Positions 6,851 through 16,647 of a stretch of 64,000 nt of DNA are shown here, piece by piece; position 1 is the stretch's first letter; each line of letters starts with the position of its first letter. This DNA is from Candidatus Zixiibacteriota bacterium. GTDB lineage: Bacteria > Zixibacteria > MSB-5A5 > GN15 > FEB-12. The stretch lies in contig JAJRQO010000008.1 in the NCBI GenBank assembly GCA_024280215.1, positions 62,001 through 126,000 of the forward strand. The letters are read 5' to 3'. The position numbers and the translations under genes were made by a program. The notes below the pieces were generated by a model, which saw only the letters and a list, made by a program, of their open reading frames with translations, ran no database searches and was not told the DNA's origin.

Positions 6851-9793
6851 TTATTGTGAAATTTTATTGGTTTTTAAATAATAATTCATGATTTCAATGA
6901 GCTGTTCAATACGGAAAGGTTTATATAAAACTTTTGAAATTCCAGCCTTAGAGAGTTCTTCTTCAGTAAGCTTCAAATCCCAGCCAGTAAGTAAGACGAT
7001 TGGTAATTTTGGATATGTAGCTCTTAGTTTTTTGGCAACATCAAGCCCAGAAAGACCAGGCATAGATAAATCAGTCAAAATTAGGTTATAATCATTAGAA
7101 AAAGCCATCTCAAGGCCTTTTTCACCAGATTCAGCGATATCAACCTGATAATCCATTGTTTGACACATAGCTCGTATTAAATCTAAAATAACAGTTTGGT
7201 CATCAATTGCTAAAATTTTTACTTTTTTATTTTTTACTATAGTTTGATTACTTTTTGATATATCAGAATTTATTTTAAACTTAAAAGATAAATAAGCGGG
7301 TATTTGGGAAAGTTTATCATAGGCATAAAAACAATTTTCACCTGAGATAAATTCCAAGAATCTGTCGGCGGGCCTGTTCTCAATTGCCTGATCGGGAATT
7401 TGGTATTCTCCAATTTCAGCAACTTTTTGAATAGCAGGGAAATTCTTATGGTGGCTCGAAATATCAAGGAAGAGATAATCATCAAAAAGATATGTTGCGA
7501 TAGAAACAACATCATCCTGAACAACCGTCACAGCAAAACGATTTATAACCGCTTCAAATAAGGACTTAAAATTATCATCAGATAGTTCAATAGGTGCAGA
7601 ATCGCCAAGAGCAAGATTCAACTCTTGCGGTGAACCACCTAACTGATAGAATCCTTCAGAGATAAAAGATTTTTTCAGCAAAGAATTGATATGGTCATTA
7701 ACAGTATTCTTTTGGAGATGATCATTTTCAATTTCGTTTATCGAAAACTTACCAATAGAATCACGCAAAAATTGTGCTGCTTGATCGGATTCATTTATAA
7801 TCGCCTGAAAATAGTTTTTCACATCTCCAGTAATATCTTCACGATTTGCAATTAACTCAGCGTTACCAATGATTGCCGATAGGTGGTTATTTAATCTATT
7901 TACTGTTCGTCCAAGTTGATTAGAAAAAGAATCGTCTTCAGAAGTTACAACATGGCTCTGTTCTTTTAACTGATTTATAGTGAGTCTAATCGAATACAAA
8001 CCAGATGCAAGAGTGAGAAGCTTCTGCCACTCGCCTCGTTCTTCCTCAGAAACAGCAAACATACAAAACATTGTTGCTCCGACCAACCCGTGTAAATTAA
8101 AAATTGGACAAATCGCTAAAAATGACGGCAAACCTCTTTCACCAAATAATTTATAGAACAAGGTTCTATTATGTTCATCGAAGTTTTTAATAGCTTCACC
8201 AACATTATTTTTACCATACAGATAAACAGAATCAAGGGATGCATTCATATTACCTAAGAATCCTTCACCTGGTAAAATTTCAAATTTATGTAACAACTCC
8301 AAATCAACATGAAAGCCATCGGCTGCTTTAAACTGGCCATTAACTTGTTTTTCAAATGTAACCGCAATTGATTTTGCTGGTAAAATTTTAGAGAGATGCT
8401 CAATAAAATAATTTTGATTACTCTCGAATGTAATCGAATTTTCAAAACGCAAGAGAGAAATAATTTTATCAAGTCCCTTCCTTCTGGTGACATTGAGTGC
8501 TTGGTTCTCTTGTGCTTGCAATGAAATCCGAGCTAAATTTGCAAAAATTTCAATTGACTTCAATAAGCCCTCATCAACAGAAAATGCCTTACTCTCTTTT
8601 ATAAACAAAAGAGCATCAGAAGAGTTAGCAGTAATAATAGGGAAAATCAGCGATGATTTGGCAATATAGGTTCGTCCCTCTTCAGAGGTTGTTTCTTGAT
8701 TTAGAATAAGTGGCTTTTTCTTGTCCAATCCCTCAATTAATGCTGTCTTAAAATTTTCAGATAAATCTAAAAGAGGTTCTGAACCTCCATAAAACTGTAG
8801 AGAGCCATTTTTCATTCCAAAAAGATGTACCGATTTACTTTCCGCTATCCCTACTAAAGAACGACAGTAAGATTCAATAACATTTGTCGAGTACAGTGAT
8901 GCTGAGGAAGTAAACAATCTTTGATTTAAATCAGAGTATGAATTTGAAAGTTTTTCTTTTTCTTTTTGTAATAGAGTAAGTTCTCTTGAGAGTTTTGTTG
9001 ACTTCACTTTTTCAGCAAGCCATTCGGCAACAGGTGCTAAAAATTTAATTTCTGTTCTACTAAAGAACTGCTTCTGCTCAGAAAGCAAAACAATCACACC
9101 AATTTTCTCGGAACCTGAAACCATCGGTAAAACTAATGTTGAGTTAAAAGTTGATTCAGCAAGTTTTTTCGTATGGTCAACGAATAAAAAGTCTCCCGCA
9201 ATCATAGGTTCGCCAAGTTCTATTGATTGGGTAATAATGTTTTTTCCAAGTGGATACTGCTCTAATTGAGCTTGGTTATTTTTTGATAATCCAACAGAAG
9301 ATGCTAAGACCAATTGTCTTCTATTTCGATTGAGAAGAAAAATTGCTCCAACAGTTTCATCAACATTGGCAACAATTTCTTTTAATGAAAGGTCAAACAA
9401 TTCCATAAGGTGATACGGGTCTCTGGCATCATGTTGCAAATCATTAAGTAATGTTAATTTTTGTTCGAGAGTTTCAATTTCATTTTTTTGAGTTTGCCAA
9501 AAATCAGCAAAAAGCACTAAACCAACAACAGCCAAAATCGAACCGATGAGAAAGATTGACAGATGTACAATTTCTATAATTGGATAAGCAGATGGAACAA
9601 ACCATTCAGCATAGGTAGATAAGTGAACAATTGAATTCCAACTCATTGCAAGAAGAAGTAAAAAACTTCCAATAAAAAACGGGACTCTACCAGCGATGTC
9701 ACCAGCAGAAAAGAATTTGAATCTAAGTGATAGAAAAATTGTGAAAAGAAAAAAAATAAATGGGGATAACCAGTAAAAAAGTAAAGTATCCAT
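6851..9793 (-). CDS. Membrane GAF-GAF-GAF sensor with pseudo-kinase core and receiver domain
   Basis: This 980-residue protein begins with three hydrophobic helices (about 1-105). Three GAF-like domains follow (roughly 125-265, 300-440 and 460-620). Next comes VNRLNNHLSAIIGNAELI (around 630-650), which resembles the dimerisation helix of histidine kinases but lacks the acceptor His, having Asn-Arg in its place. The following 170 residues align loosely with a kinase ATPase domain without recognisable N or G boxes. The C-terminus (about 858-975) is a complete receiver domain: AIDDQ, LILTDLSMPG for the phosphorylatable Asp, LLTGW and LYKPF. It overlaps the miaB stop (TAATG), so it is translated with miaB. 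It probably senses a small ligand or redox state and receives phosphate from another kinase. Confidence 0.82.
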   Translation of the reverse strand: MDTLLFYWLSPFIFFLFTIFLSLRFKFFSAGDIAGRVPFFIGSFLLLLAMSWNSIVHLSTYAEWFVPSAYPIIEIVHLSIFLIGSILAVVGLVLFADFWQTQKNEIETLEQKLTLLNDLQHDARDPYHLMELFDLSLKEIVANVDETVGAIFLLNRNRRQLVLASSVGLSKNNQAQLEQYPLGKNIITQSIELGEPMIAGDFLFVDHTKKLAESTFNSTLVLPMVSGSEKIGVIVLLSEQKQFFSRTEIKFLAPVAEWLAEKVKSTKLSRELTLLQKEKEKLSNSYSDLNQRLFTSSASLYSTNVIESYCRSLVGIAESKSVHLFGMKNGSLQFYGGSEPLLDLSENFKTALIEGLDKKKPLILNQETTSEEGRTYIAKSSLIFPIITANSSDALLFIKESKAFSVDEGLLKSIEIFANLARISLQAQENQALNVTRRKGLDKIISLLRFENSITFESNQNYFIEHLSKILPAKSIAVTFEKQVNGQFKAADGFHVDLELLHKFEILPGEGFLGNMNASLDSVYLYGKNNVGEAIKNFDEHNRTLFYKLFGERGLPSFLAICPIFNLHGLVGATMFCMFAVSEEERGEWQKLLTLASGLYSIRLTINQLKEQSHVVTSEDDSFSNQLGRTVNRLNNHLSAIIGNAELIANREDITGDVKNYFQAIINESDQAAQFLRDSIGKFSINEIENDHLQKNTVNDHINSLLKKSFISEGFYQLGGSPQELNLALGDSAPIELSDDNFKSLFEAVINRFAVTVVQDDVVSIATYLFDDYLFLDISSHHKNFPAIQKVAEIGEYQIPDQAIENRPADRFLEFISGENCFYAYDKLSQIPAYLSFKFKINSDISKSNQTIVKNKKVKILAIDDQTVILDLIRAMCQTMDYQVDIAESGEKGLEMAFSNDYNLILTDLSMPGLSGLDVAKKLRATYPKLPIVLLTGWDLKLTEEELSKAGISKVLYKPFRIEQLIEIMNYYLKTNKISQ

Positions 9794-11112
9794 TAGTTCG
9801 GCTCCACAACCTCTCCGTGTAAAGTAAAAGCATCGGCAGCTTTTATTCTTATTGGAACAATCGTACCATTTTTAAGACCATGAGCTTCAAAAATAACTGT
9901 TTTATTACCATCAGTTCTTGCTCTCATTTTATTCTTATCTCTTTTTGAGTAACCTTCAACTAAAGAAAATCTAATTTGGTTTAATTCTTGTTGGTTCTGT
10001 TCATAAGAAATACCCTGCTGTAATTTAATAAGTTTTTGTAGCCTTCTGATTTTATCAGCTTCAGGGACATCATCATCAAATTTTGCAGCGACAGTACCAG
10101 GTCGAACCGAATATCTAAACATAAATGCAGAGTCATATCGTACTTCTGAAACAACTTTTAAAGTTTCTTCATATTCTGATTCTGTTTCAGTTGGATAGCC
10201 AACAATAATATCTGTCGTAAGTATAACATATGGGAGAGTCTTTTTAATATATTCAATAATTTTCATATAGTGCTCAATAGTATATATCCGCCCCATCTTC
10301 TCAAGGACTCGGTTATTACCAGCTTGTACTGGTAAGTGGATATGTGGCATAATAGTAGGATCATCCGCCATAACATCAACAAGTCGCTTAGATAAATCTT
10401 TTGGGTGAGAGGTCATAAATCTGAGCCGTTTGATACCAGTCTCTTTTGCAACACGTGTCAGCAGTTTTGGAAAATCGGTATCTTCATATTTATAGCTATT
10501 AACATTTTGTCCGAGTAATGTCGCTTCGACAACTCCCTCATCGACCATTTTCTTTACCGCATCAACAATATAATCAGCAGAATGAGAAACCTCTTTTCCC
10601 CTGACATAAGGAACTATACAATAGGTACAATAATTATCGCAACCACGCGATATAGTTACAAATCCTGAGTAATCAGAATCTTTGACAGGAGCAATCATGT
10701 CGATATTTTCATGTCCAAATGCAGTCATCACCGAGCTGGTCCCCTCAATTCCTTCCAAAGCATCTGGAAGTTCAAAAAGACGATCTGTTCCTAAGACAAA
10801 ATCGACATGAGGAACTTTTTTAATAAGTTCATCTCCTAAACGCTGTGCCATACAACCTACCACAGCAATTTTCATATGTGGCTTTTCACGTTTATATTTA
10901 AATATTTCCCCTAAGCGACCATAGATTCTATTTTCAGCTTTTTCTCTCACGGAACAGGTATTTAAAACAATTAAGTCGGCATCTTTTTCATCTTTTACTC
11001 GACGATATCCTCTGGTAATAAGACTTGAAGCCAATGTTGATGAATCTGCTATATTCATCTGGCAACCGTAGGTGGAGATATGAAATGTTTCTACTTTTTT
11101 ATTTTTCGACAT
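9793..11112 (-). CDS. miaB: tRNA-2-methylthio-N6-dimethylallyladenosine synthase
   Basis: MiaB is a radical SAM methylthiotransferase that adds a methylthio group to N6-isopentenyladenosine at position 37 of tRNAs. The N-terminal UPF0004 domain has its three cluster cysteines (C17 in STYGCQMN, C53, C87). The radical SAM motif CDNYCTYC has C158, C162 and C165. A TRAM domain occupies the C-terminal 65 residues. The 439-residue length fits the family. The stop overlaps the start of the GAF/receiver gene, so the two are one transcript. No good Shine-Dalgarno precedes the ATG; TATAAA lies eight bases upstream (11121-11126), suggesting a leaderless mRNA. Confidence 0.96.
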   Translation of the reverse strand: MSKNKKVETFHISTYGCQMNIADSSTLASSLITRGYRRVKDEKDADLIVLNTCSVREKAENRIYGRLGEIFKYKREKPHMKIAVVGCMAQRLGDELIKKVPHVDFVLGTDRLFELPDALEGIEGTSSVMTAFGHENIDMIAPVKDSDYSGFVTISRGCDNYCTYCIVPYVRGKEVSHSADYIVDAVKKMVDEGVVEATLLGQNVNSYKYEDTDFPKLLTRVAKETGIKRLRFMTSHPKDLSKRLVDVMADDPTIMPHIHLPVQAGNNRVLEKMGRIYTIEHYMKIIEYIKKTLPYVILTTDIIVGYPTETESEYEETLKVVSEVRYDSAFMFRYSVRPGTVAAKFDDDVPEADKIRRLQKLIKLQQGISYEQNQQELNQIRFSLVEGYSKRDKNKMRARTDGNKTVIFEAHGLKNGTIVPIRIKAADAFTLHGEVVEPN

Positions 11113-11250
11113 AACACCAATTTATATACTAAGAGTTACAATAAACCCGGTTTTCAATTAACATATGAAGATACATATAATTTAAAACAATGTAAATCAA
11201 AAAATAAGAATACTCATAGACTGATTTGCTCTATTATGAGTTCTTTTACA

Positions 11251-11286
11251 TAAAAAAACCGTTATTACAAGTAGTAATAACGGTTT
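11251..11286 (-). terminator. Rho-independent terminator after the BACON/dockerin gene
   Basis: A perfect 13-bp hairpin, AAACCGTTATTAC with its complement (11256-11268 and 11274-11286) around a five-base loop. It is followed on the minus strand by a T run. It lies 20 bases past the stop at 11306. Confidence 0.9.
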
Positions 11287-11305
11287 CAATAAATAATTTA
11301 TTAAA

Positions 11306-13630
11306 CTAATATGGATTACCGCATGGAATAGGACCATTCGTAAACATATAATCTACCATGTAAACGACATCGGCAATATCAACTTTACGGTCACAGTTCA
11401 AATCACCTACTCTGAATTCTGGTATTGGTGGTGGTCCATCAAAAAAGAAATGTTCAACCATCAAGGTAAGATCATAAATATCAATAGTTCCATTCCAATT
11501 ATAGTCTCCTGCTAACTTCCAAACTTGTAATTCAAAAGTTACTTCTTGAGGAGAGTTTGATGCCTCGGTAGAATGCACCAAAATAGTATCATAGTATGTT
11601 CCAAGAGTTAAACCATTGGCAAGAACCAGTAGTTCTGTACTTCCTGGTACATTTCCTATAGTATCTTTTGGATAGAGCCATGAGAGATTTTCTTCAATAT
11701 TCCATTCCATACAACCACCATAAAGGTTGAATACGGTAAAGACTGAAGATTTGAAAGGTCCTTCATTTTCACGAGTTGGTATAACAAAATGAGTCCTTGG
11801 CAATACAATTTTGGGAGTTGTCACTCCAGCAATAACATTATATTTTACAATAATCTGCTGAGGAGAATTGATTGCATTTATTGCAGAAACAGTAATCGTA
11901 TCGTAGTATATACCAATCGGAAGTTGTAAGTCATTCGCAACGACAGAAACAAATTCAGGTATTGAATTGTTTTCAAACTCTAAGGTAAAAAGCTCTGACT
12001 CATAGTCAATTTGATATGAGTATGCTTCTCCCCCAACGACATTTCCAATTGAGAAAAATCCCTGAGGATTCAAAGCAAAAGCACCTTGGTCGCATTCAAA
12101 AACATCTACTTCAACAGTATCTGCTAATTCAATTTGAGCAGGAACATCTACATAGTGAAGTTGGAAAACAACGGGAAATGGAGAGTTTATAGCTTCGGGA
12201 GACGAAACCCATAAAGTATCAAAGAAATCATCACCAGCATTGTGTCCTAAAATTTTAAACCCGACTGAAACTGTATCAGGAGCTGTACCAGATGTCGGAG
12301 TGAGAGAAAATATCCTGGTAGAATTTTCAGAGAGAGAATAAGTCATCCCACCTGCTCCACCATTAAATATCACAATTTCACGATTTGGAATAGTAGAAAC
12401 ACCAGTCGGAACAATAACAAAATTGAAAACTGAATCAACCGCTATTAACGGTAAATCTGACCCTACCGATAAAATAACTGGAATTCTTATAGGGTCATTT
12501 GATGCTAATGGGTCAGAAACGATGATAGTATCAAAATAATCATTAAAACCTAATCCTGTTATATCGACTGAGACGGTCACATCACCAGAATTGACACCAG
12601 ATGATGGTGATAACGAAAGCCAACTTTCGCTATGAGAAACCGACCAATTCAAATCTGAACTACCAGCAATTGAATTTGAAATAGAAATAATTTTATCGGA
12701 AGGGTTTGCTTCACCAGCCACTGCATTAAAAAACAGATTCGACGGTGTCACGGCAATTGCTGGAGGTGGTTTTTCGACTACTAAGGTAATAATCATCCAT
12801 TGTGATGAGTTATCAGTAGTAGGGGCGATAACTTCAATTGAATCAATATATGTACCAGCAGATAAACCTGTCGGGTTTACCGTCGTCGTGATTTCTTGTC
12901 CAGAAGTTCCCTGCGTTGGACTAATAAAAATCCAGTTTGAAGACTCAACCAAGGTAAAGTCAAATGAATCTTGATCTGTCAATACTGAAAATATTTGTGA
13001 TGGAGGTGCTGTGGCACCTTCAATAGCTGTAAAATCTAAAAAATTAGGAGATAAAACTATATTAGATGGATCAGACGGTGCATTAGGATCAATAACAGTA
13101 TAGCAATGCGGTCCATCCCATGTAGGAAAATCTTCAGGCCCTGCCCATTTCCAAGTGCCAGACGGTGGATAAAATGCGGAGTCTAAACAAATTTGGGTTT
13201 TATGATACATAGCATCGACTGGACCAATACTAATCGTATATGCGATTTCATTAAAATTCGCTGGTAATCCCGAAGCAAATAACTTTGCTCCCCCAAAACC
13301 AACAGTGTCAGCACCTGAGCCAGTGATTGAAAAATGGTCAACACCATAAATCAAATCGAACAAATCTGACCATCCATGAGATATTGTATCTCCAACGGTT
13401 GTTGTCCACTCAGCCCCATCAGGAGAATATATTTGAAATCCATTTGTAATACCACTATGTGCGTTCGGTCCTGAGTTGATACGAAGATTAAATTGAACTT
13501 GTTGATTTACATAAATAGTATCGTTGCTAATACCACCAGTCACGCCATCAAGTGTAATAGCTTGAGAAAATACTTCTCCAACTGTAAATAGCATTATGAC
13601 GGTTAAGAGATAGACAGTTACTTTTTTCAA
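11306..13630 (-). CDS. Secreted multidomain protein: BACON/Ig-like repeats and C-terminal dockerin
   Basis: An exported protein of about 774 residues. The signal peptide reads MKKVTVYLLTVIMLFTVGEVFSQA if translation starts at the TTG at 13630. That TTG follows GGAGG with a seven-base spacer, whereas the ATG at 13648 has no ribosome site. An N-terminal region of about 170 residues is followed by five or so 90-100-residue beta-sandwich repeats. Two of them have the BACON-like pattern W-(I/L)-S-x-S-P-x-S-G, ending in (T)G-Y-x-D-(T/S)-I-x-V. The last 65 residues hold two calcium-binding dockerin loops, GDYNWNGTIDIYDL and GDLNCDRKVDIADVV. The role is probably surface or extracellular, in adhesion or complex assembly. 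No enzyme domain is visible. It is followed by a strong terminator and stands alone. Confidence 0.85.
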   Translation of the reverse strand: MKKVTVYLLTVIMLFTVGEVFSQAITLDGVTGGISNDTIYVNQQVQFNLRINSGPNAHSGITNGFQIYSPDGAEWTTTVGDTISHGWSDLFDLIYGVDHFSITGSGADTVGFGGAKLFASGLPANFNEIAYTISIGPVDAMYHKTQICLDSAFYPPSGTWKWAGPEDFPTWDGPHCYTVIDPNAPSDPSNIVLSPNFLDFTAIEGATAPPSQIFSVLTDQDSFDFTLVESSNWIFISPTQGTSGQEITTTVNPTGLSAGTYIDSIEVIAPTTDNSSQWMIITLVVEKPPPAIAVTPSNLFFNAVAGEANPSDKIISISNSIAGSSDLNWSVSHSESWLSLSPSSGVNSGDVTVSVDITGLGFNDYFDTIIVSDPLASNDPIRIPVILSVGSDLPLIAVDSVFNFVIVPTGVSTIPNREIVIFNGGAGGMTYSLSENSTRIFSLTPTSGTAPDTVSVGFKILGHNAGDDFFDTLWVSSPEAINSPFPVVFQLHYVDVPAQIELADTVEVDVFECDQGAFALNPQGFFSIGNVVGGEAYSYQIDYESELFTLEFENNSIPEFVSVVANDLQLPIGIYYDTITVSAINAINSPQQIIVKYNVIAGVTTPKIVLPRTHFVIPTRENEGPFKSSVFTVFNLYGGCMEWNIEENLSWLYPKDTIGNVPGSTELLVLANGLTLGTYYDTILVHSTEASNSPQEVTFELQVWKLAGDYNWNGTIDIYDLTLMVEHFFFDGPPPIPEFRVGDLNCDRKVDIADVVYMVDYMFTNGPIPCGNPY

Positions 13631-13859
13631 AAGAATGCCTCCATGCACTTAATTAAATTCGTTGAATTGTCTCTGTATTACATTTATGATTTCCACATCT
13701 TTTTTGATATGGTATCCAATATTTGATTTGTTTTCTTTTTATAATCTGAGCCAAAATAGTACGTACCCGAAATAAAACGGAGTATTCACACATCTTAAAT
13801 TAAAGCAAGTGTGAAGTAATTGTCAACAGTTTATATGCAGAATGTGAATGGTGGAAATA

Positions 13860-16385
13860 CTACGATTTTTTTGATGTGGTAGATTTTTTCTTGGTAGGTT
13901 TTGCTTTTGTTGCTTTTTTCTTGGCTGCTTTCGACTTGGTCGCTTTTGATTTTGCTGCTCTGGTTTTTCTTTTTGCTTTTTTCATCTCATCAGCAAATAT
14001 TTTTTCAAGCGTAAATGTCGATGGAGTAAAATCTAAGAGGCATAATTTAAAGAGATCATCAACTTCCTCAAGATAACTAATTTTTGTTTTTTTCAAAATT
14101 TCTTTTGGTAAGTCTTTGATTTCTTTTTCATTTGCTTTCGGAATTGCCACATGGTAAATCCCCGCTCTATATGCCGCCGAAATTTTCTCTTTTATACCGC
14201 CGACTTGCAACACTTTTCCTCGCAAAGTTACTTCTCCAGTCATGGCAATATCATTTCTAATTGGTCGCTCTGATAAAATAGATGCCAAGACCAAACAGAC
14301 CGTTACACCAGCAGATGGTCCATCTTTTGGGATTGCACCCGAAGGGAAATGAATATGAATATCAAACTCAGCAAAATCGTTAAAATCAATACCGAGTGCA
14401 TCAGCACGTGAACGGATATAGGAATGTGCCGCTTGGATAGATTCTTTCATTACTTCACCTAAAGAACCAGTAGAAGTAATCTGCCCTTCCCCACGCATTT
14501 TTATACCTTCAATAAACATTAGATCTCCGCCCGCACCAGTCCACGCCAAACCAGCAGCAATTCCGATTTCAGGTTTTTTCTCTGCTATTTCAGGAATAAA
14601 ATATGGAAGTCCAAGATATGTTTCCAAATTCTTTTCAGTTAGCACCCATTTATTTTTTTTACGAGTTACTTTTTCAAGAAGTACTTTACGAAATATTTTT
14701 TCAAGTTGTTGCGATAGCCCAAGAAGTCCTGCCTCTTGAGTATAGGTACTTATAATATTTGCGAGCACCTTGTCTACCAATTTAAATTCAGATTTTGATA
14801 TACCATGTTTTTTAAGCATGTTTGGAAGGATATACTTTTTAGTTATAGTAATTTTTTCTCTCTCAATGTACCCTGGTAGTTCCAAAAGTTCAAAACGTGG
14901 AATAAACTGTTCGGGTATTTCTTCATAAGAACGAACCGAACAGATAAAAAGCACTTTACTAAGGTCAAAAGGCATACCGATATAGTTATCTAAAAACTTT
15001 GAATTCAGTCTATTGTCCACAATTTCAAGCAAAGCCATATTAACTGACGAGTCATTTTCAATATTAAAATAATCTATATCCTCAATAAGCATCACAGGGT
15101 CTGAAGTCCCCGCATCACGAAGAGTCTGTATAATTTTTCCAGGCATCGCACCCAAGAAAGTCCGTGAGGTTCCTTTGAGTTCGCTAACATCAGCAATCCC
15201 TCCTACTGACACTCTTACAAAATCTTTGCCCAATGCGGTAGCAATAGCACGAGCGATAGCAGCTTTTCCAGTCCCCGAGGCTCCTATTAAACAAAGCGTT
15301 GGACCTTCATCTATACCGCCTAAATGTTTTCGTACAGAAAGTTTTTGTAAAATTTGGTCTTTGATATTTTTAGGTCCGTAGTAACCAGTTGAAAGTGCAT
15401 TTTCTATATCAGAAATTTTATATGTTTCAGGTGTAGATTTATTCCATGGAAGTTGTAAAATCCAATCAAGATAATTTTTGGTTATCCCAAATTCTGCCGA
15501 TGCTGTTGAAAGTTGTCCGAGACGGTCAGCTTCAATTAATGCTCGTGCCGAGACGGCACCTGGTAAAGTAGTATCTTTTTTAATTATATTTTTGTAATTG
15601 ATAGATGCTTCCTCCTCAAGGAACTCTTCCCCAAGCATCTTTTTAATTTCATGCAATTGTTGACGTAAAAAACTTTTCTCTTTTTCATCTTCAAATGATT
15701 GCTCAACATTACTCTGTATTCGGTGTAATGTTGCAACACGGTTTAACTCAGCAGTTAAATTATTCAACAGGAGTTTAAACCGTACACCTAAATCGACAGT
15801 CTCGAGTATTTCTTGTTGCGTCTCTAATGAAAGCCGAAAGAGAGAGACGGCAGTATCTGCCATAAGAGATGGGTCTTCGATAGACATTTTTAAGACTCGC
15901 AGATGTTCGCCAGTATAGTTCGGGTCAATCTTTGTTATCTCAGTAACTACTTGTAAAACTTGATTAATTTTTTCTTTGAGATTTTTGGGGACACGCTTAG
16001 ATGGTTGCATGAAATCAATTTTTGCCGTTATAAATGGTACTTCTTTGACCATTTCAGAAACCGAAACTCTTTTAAGCCCTTCAATAGTTGCAGTTACAGA
16101 ATTCCCCGCTCCCGCTTTTAAATCTCTTACAACTGCCAATACACCAATTTGGTGAATTGGTGCTAATTTGTCTTCAGTACGTTTTGCATGGGGTGAATAT
16201 GCGGTAACAAACTTCTTTGAATTATCGTAACATTTCCTGAGCAGTTCTAAATTTTCTTTACGCCCTACCTGAATAGTGATCATCGTTCCTGGGAACAAAA
16301 TACCAGTCTGCAAAGGTAAAACAGGGTAAACAGGCTGTTTATCTGTCATTTCAATTGAGAGTTTCTTTTTTGTCTTTATTATCAT
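13860..16385 (-). CDS. lon: Lon-type protease with altered AAA+ motifs and Lys/Ala-rich C-terminal tail
   Basis: The overall layout is Lon: N-terminal substrate domain (about 18-210), helical linker, AAA+ module (about 310-590) and S16 peptidase (about 600-785). The peptidase keeps Ser691 in PKDGPSAG and Lys734 in GGIKEKI, the catalytic dyad. The ATPase deviates at each key motif: Walker A is GASGTGKA (368-375, Ala for Thr/Ser), Walker B is LIEDID (433-438, usual LLDEID with acids exchanged), sensor-1 Asn is Arg485, and the YTREAGVR segment is YTQEAGLL. The pore loop TFLGAMPG and an Arg near the finger (IPRFE) are kept. The last 40 residues are Lys/Ala/Ser/Thr-rich like a histone tail. It may be an ATP-independent or differently gated Lon, perhaps a second copy. 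Confidence 0.9.
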   Translation of the reverse strand: MIIKTKKKLSIEMTDKQPVYPVLPLQTGILFPGTMITIQVGRKENLELLRKCYDNSKKFVTAYSPHAKRTEDKLAPIHQIGVLAVVRDLKAGAGNSVTATIEGLKRVSVSEMVKEVPFITAKIDFMQPSKRVPKNLKEKINQVLQVVTEITKIDPNYTGEHLRVLKMSIEDPSLMADTAVSLFRLSLETQQEILETVDLGVRFKLLLNNLTAELNRVATLHRIQSNVEQSFEDEKEKSFLRQQLHEIKKMLGEEFLEEEASINYKNIIKKDTTLPGAVSARALIEADRLGQLSTASAEFGITKNYLDWILQLPWNKSTPETYKISDIENALSTGYYGPKNIKDQILQKLSVRKHLGGIDEGPTLCLIGASGTGKAAIARAIATALGKDFVRVSVGGIADVSELKGTSRTFLGAMPGKIIQTLRDAGTSDPVMLIEDIDYFNIENDSSVNMALLEIVDNRLNSKFLDNYIGMPFDLSKVLFICSVRSYEEIPEQFIPRFELLELPGYIEREKITITKKYILPNMLKKHGISKSEFKLVDKVLANIISTYTQEAGLLGLSQQLEKIFRKVLLEKVTRKKNKWVLTEKNLETYLGLPYFIPEIAEKKPEIGIAAGLAWTGAGGDLMFIEGIKMRGEGQITSTGSLGEVMKESIQAAHSYIRSRADALGIDFNDFAEFDIHIHFPSGAIPKDGPSAGVTVCLVLASILSERPIRNDIAMTGEVTLRGKVLQVGGIKEKISAAYRAGIYHVAIPKANEKEIKDLPKEILKKTKISYLEEVDDLFKLCLLDFTPSTFTLEKIFADEMKKAKRKTRAAKSKATKSKAAKKKATKAKPTKKKSTTSKKS

Positions 16386-16647
16386 ATTTGCACCGTTTTA
16401 ATAGTATCGGCTAAAGTCACAAGAGCTGAATATTGTTACATAACTATTTTATATTATACGTTATTTTATATAATAATCCTTATCTTCTTTAACTAACACT
16501 TTAAATAAATTGTTTCACAAAACATATATTTTTTATCTTGTCTGAAATGAGAGATACCTTTAATTAAAAAGATTGAATAGGAACTCTTATAGAGATTAAT
16601 TGTTTAAGAAATTGATTAGGTTAACTCATTTTAAGTTTGGAGATAAT

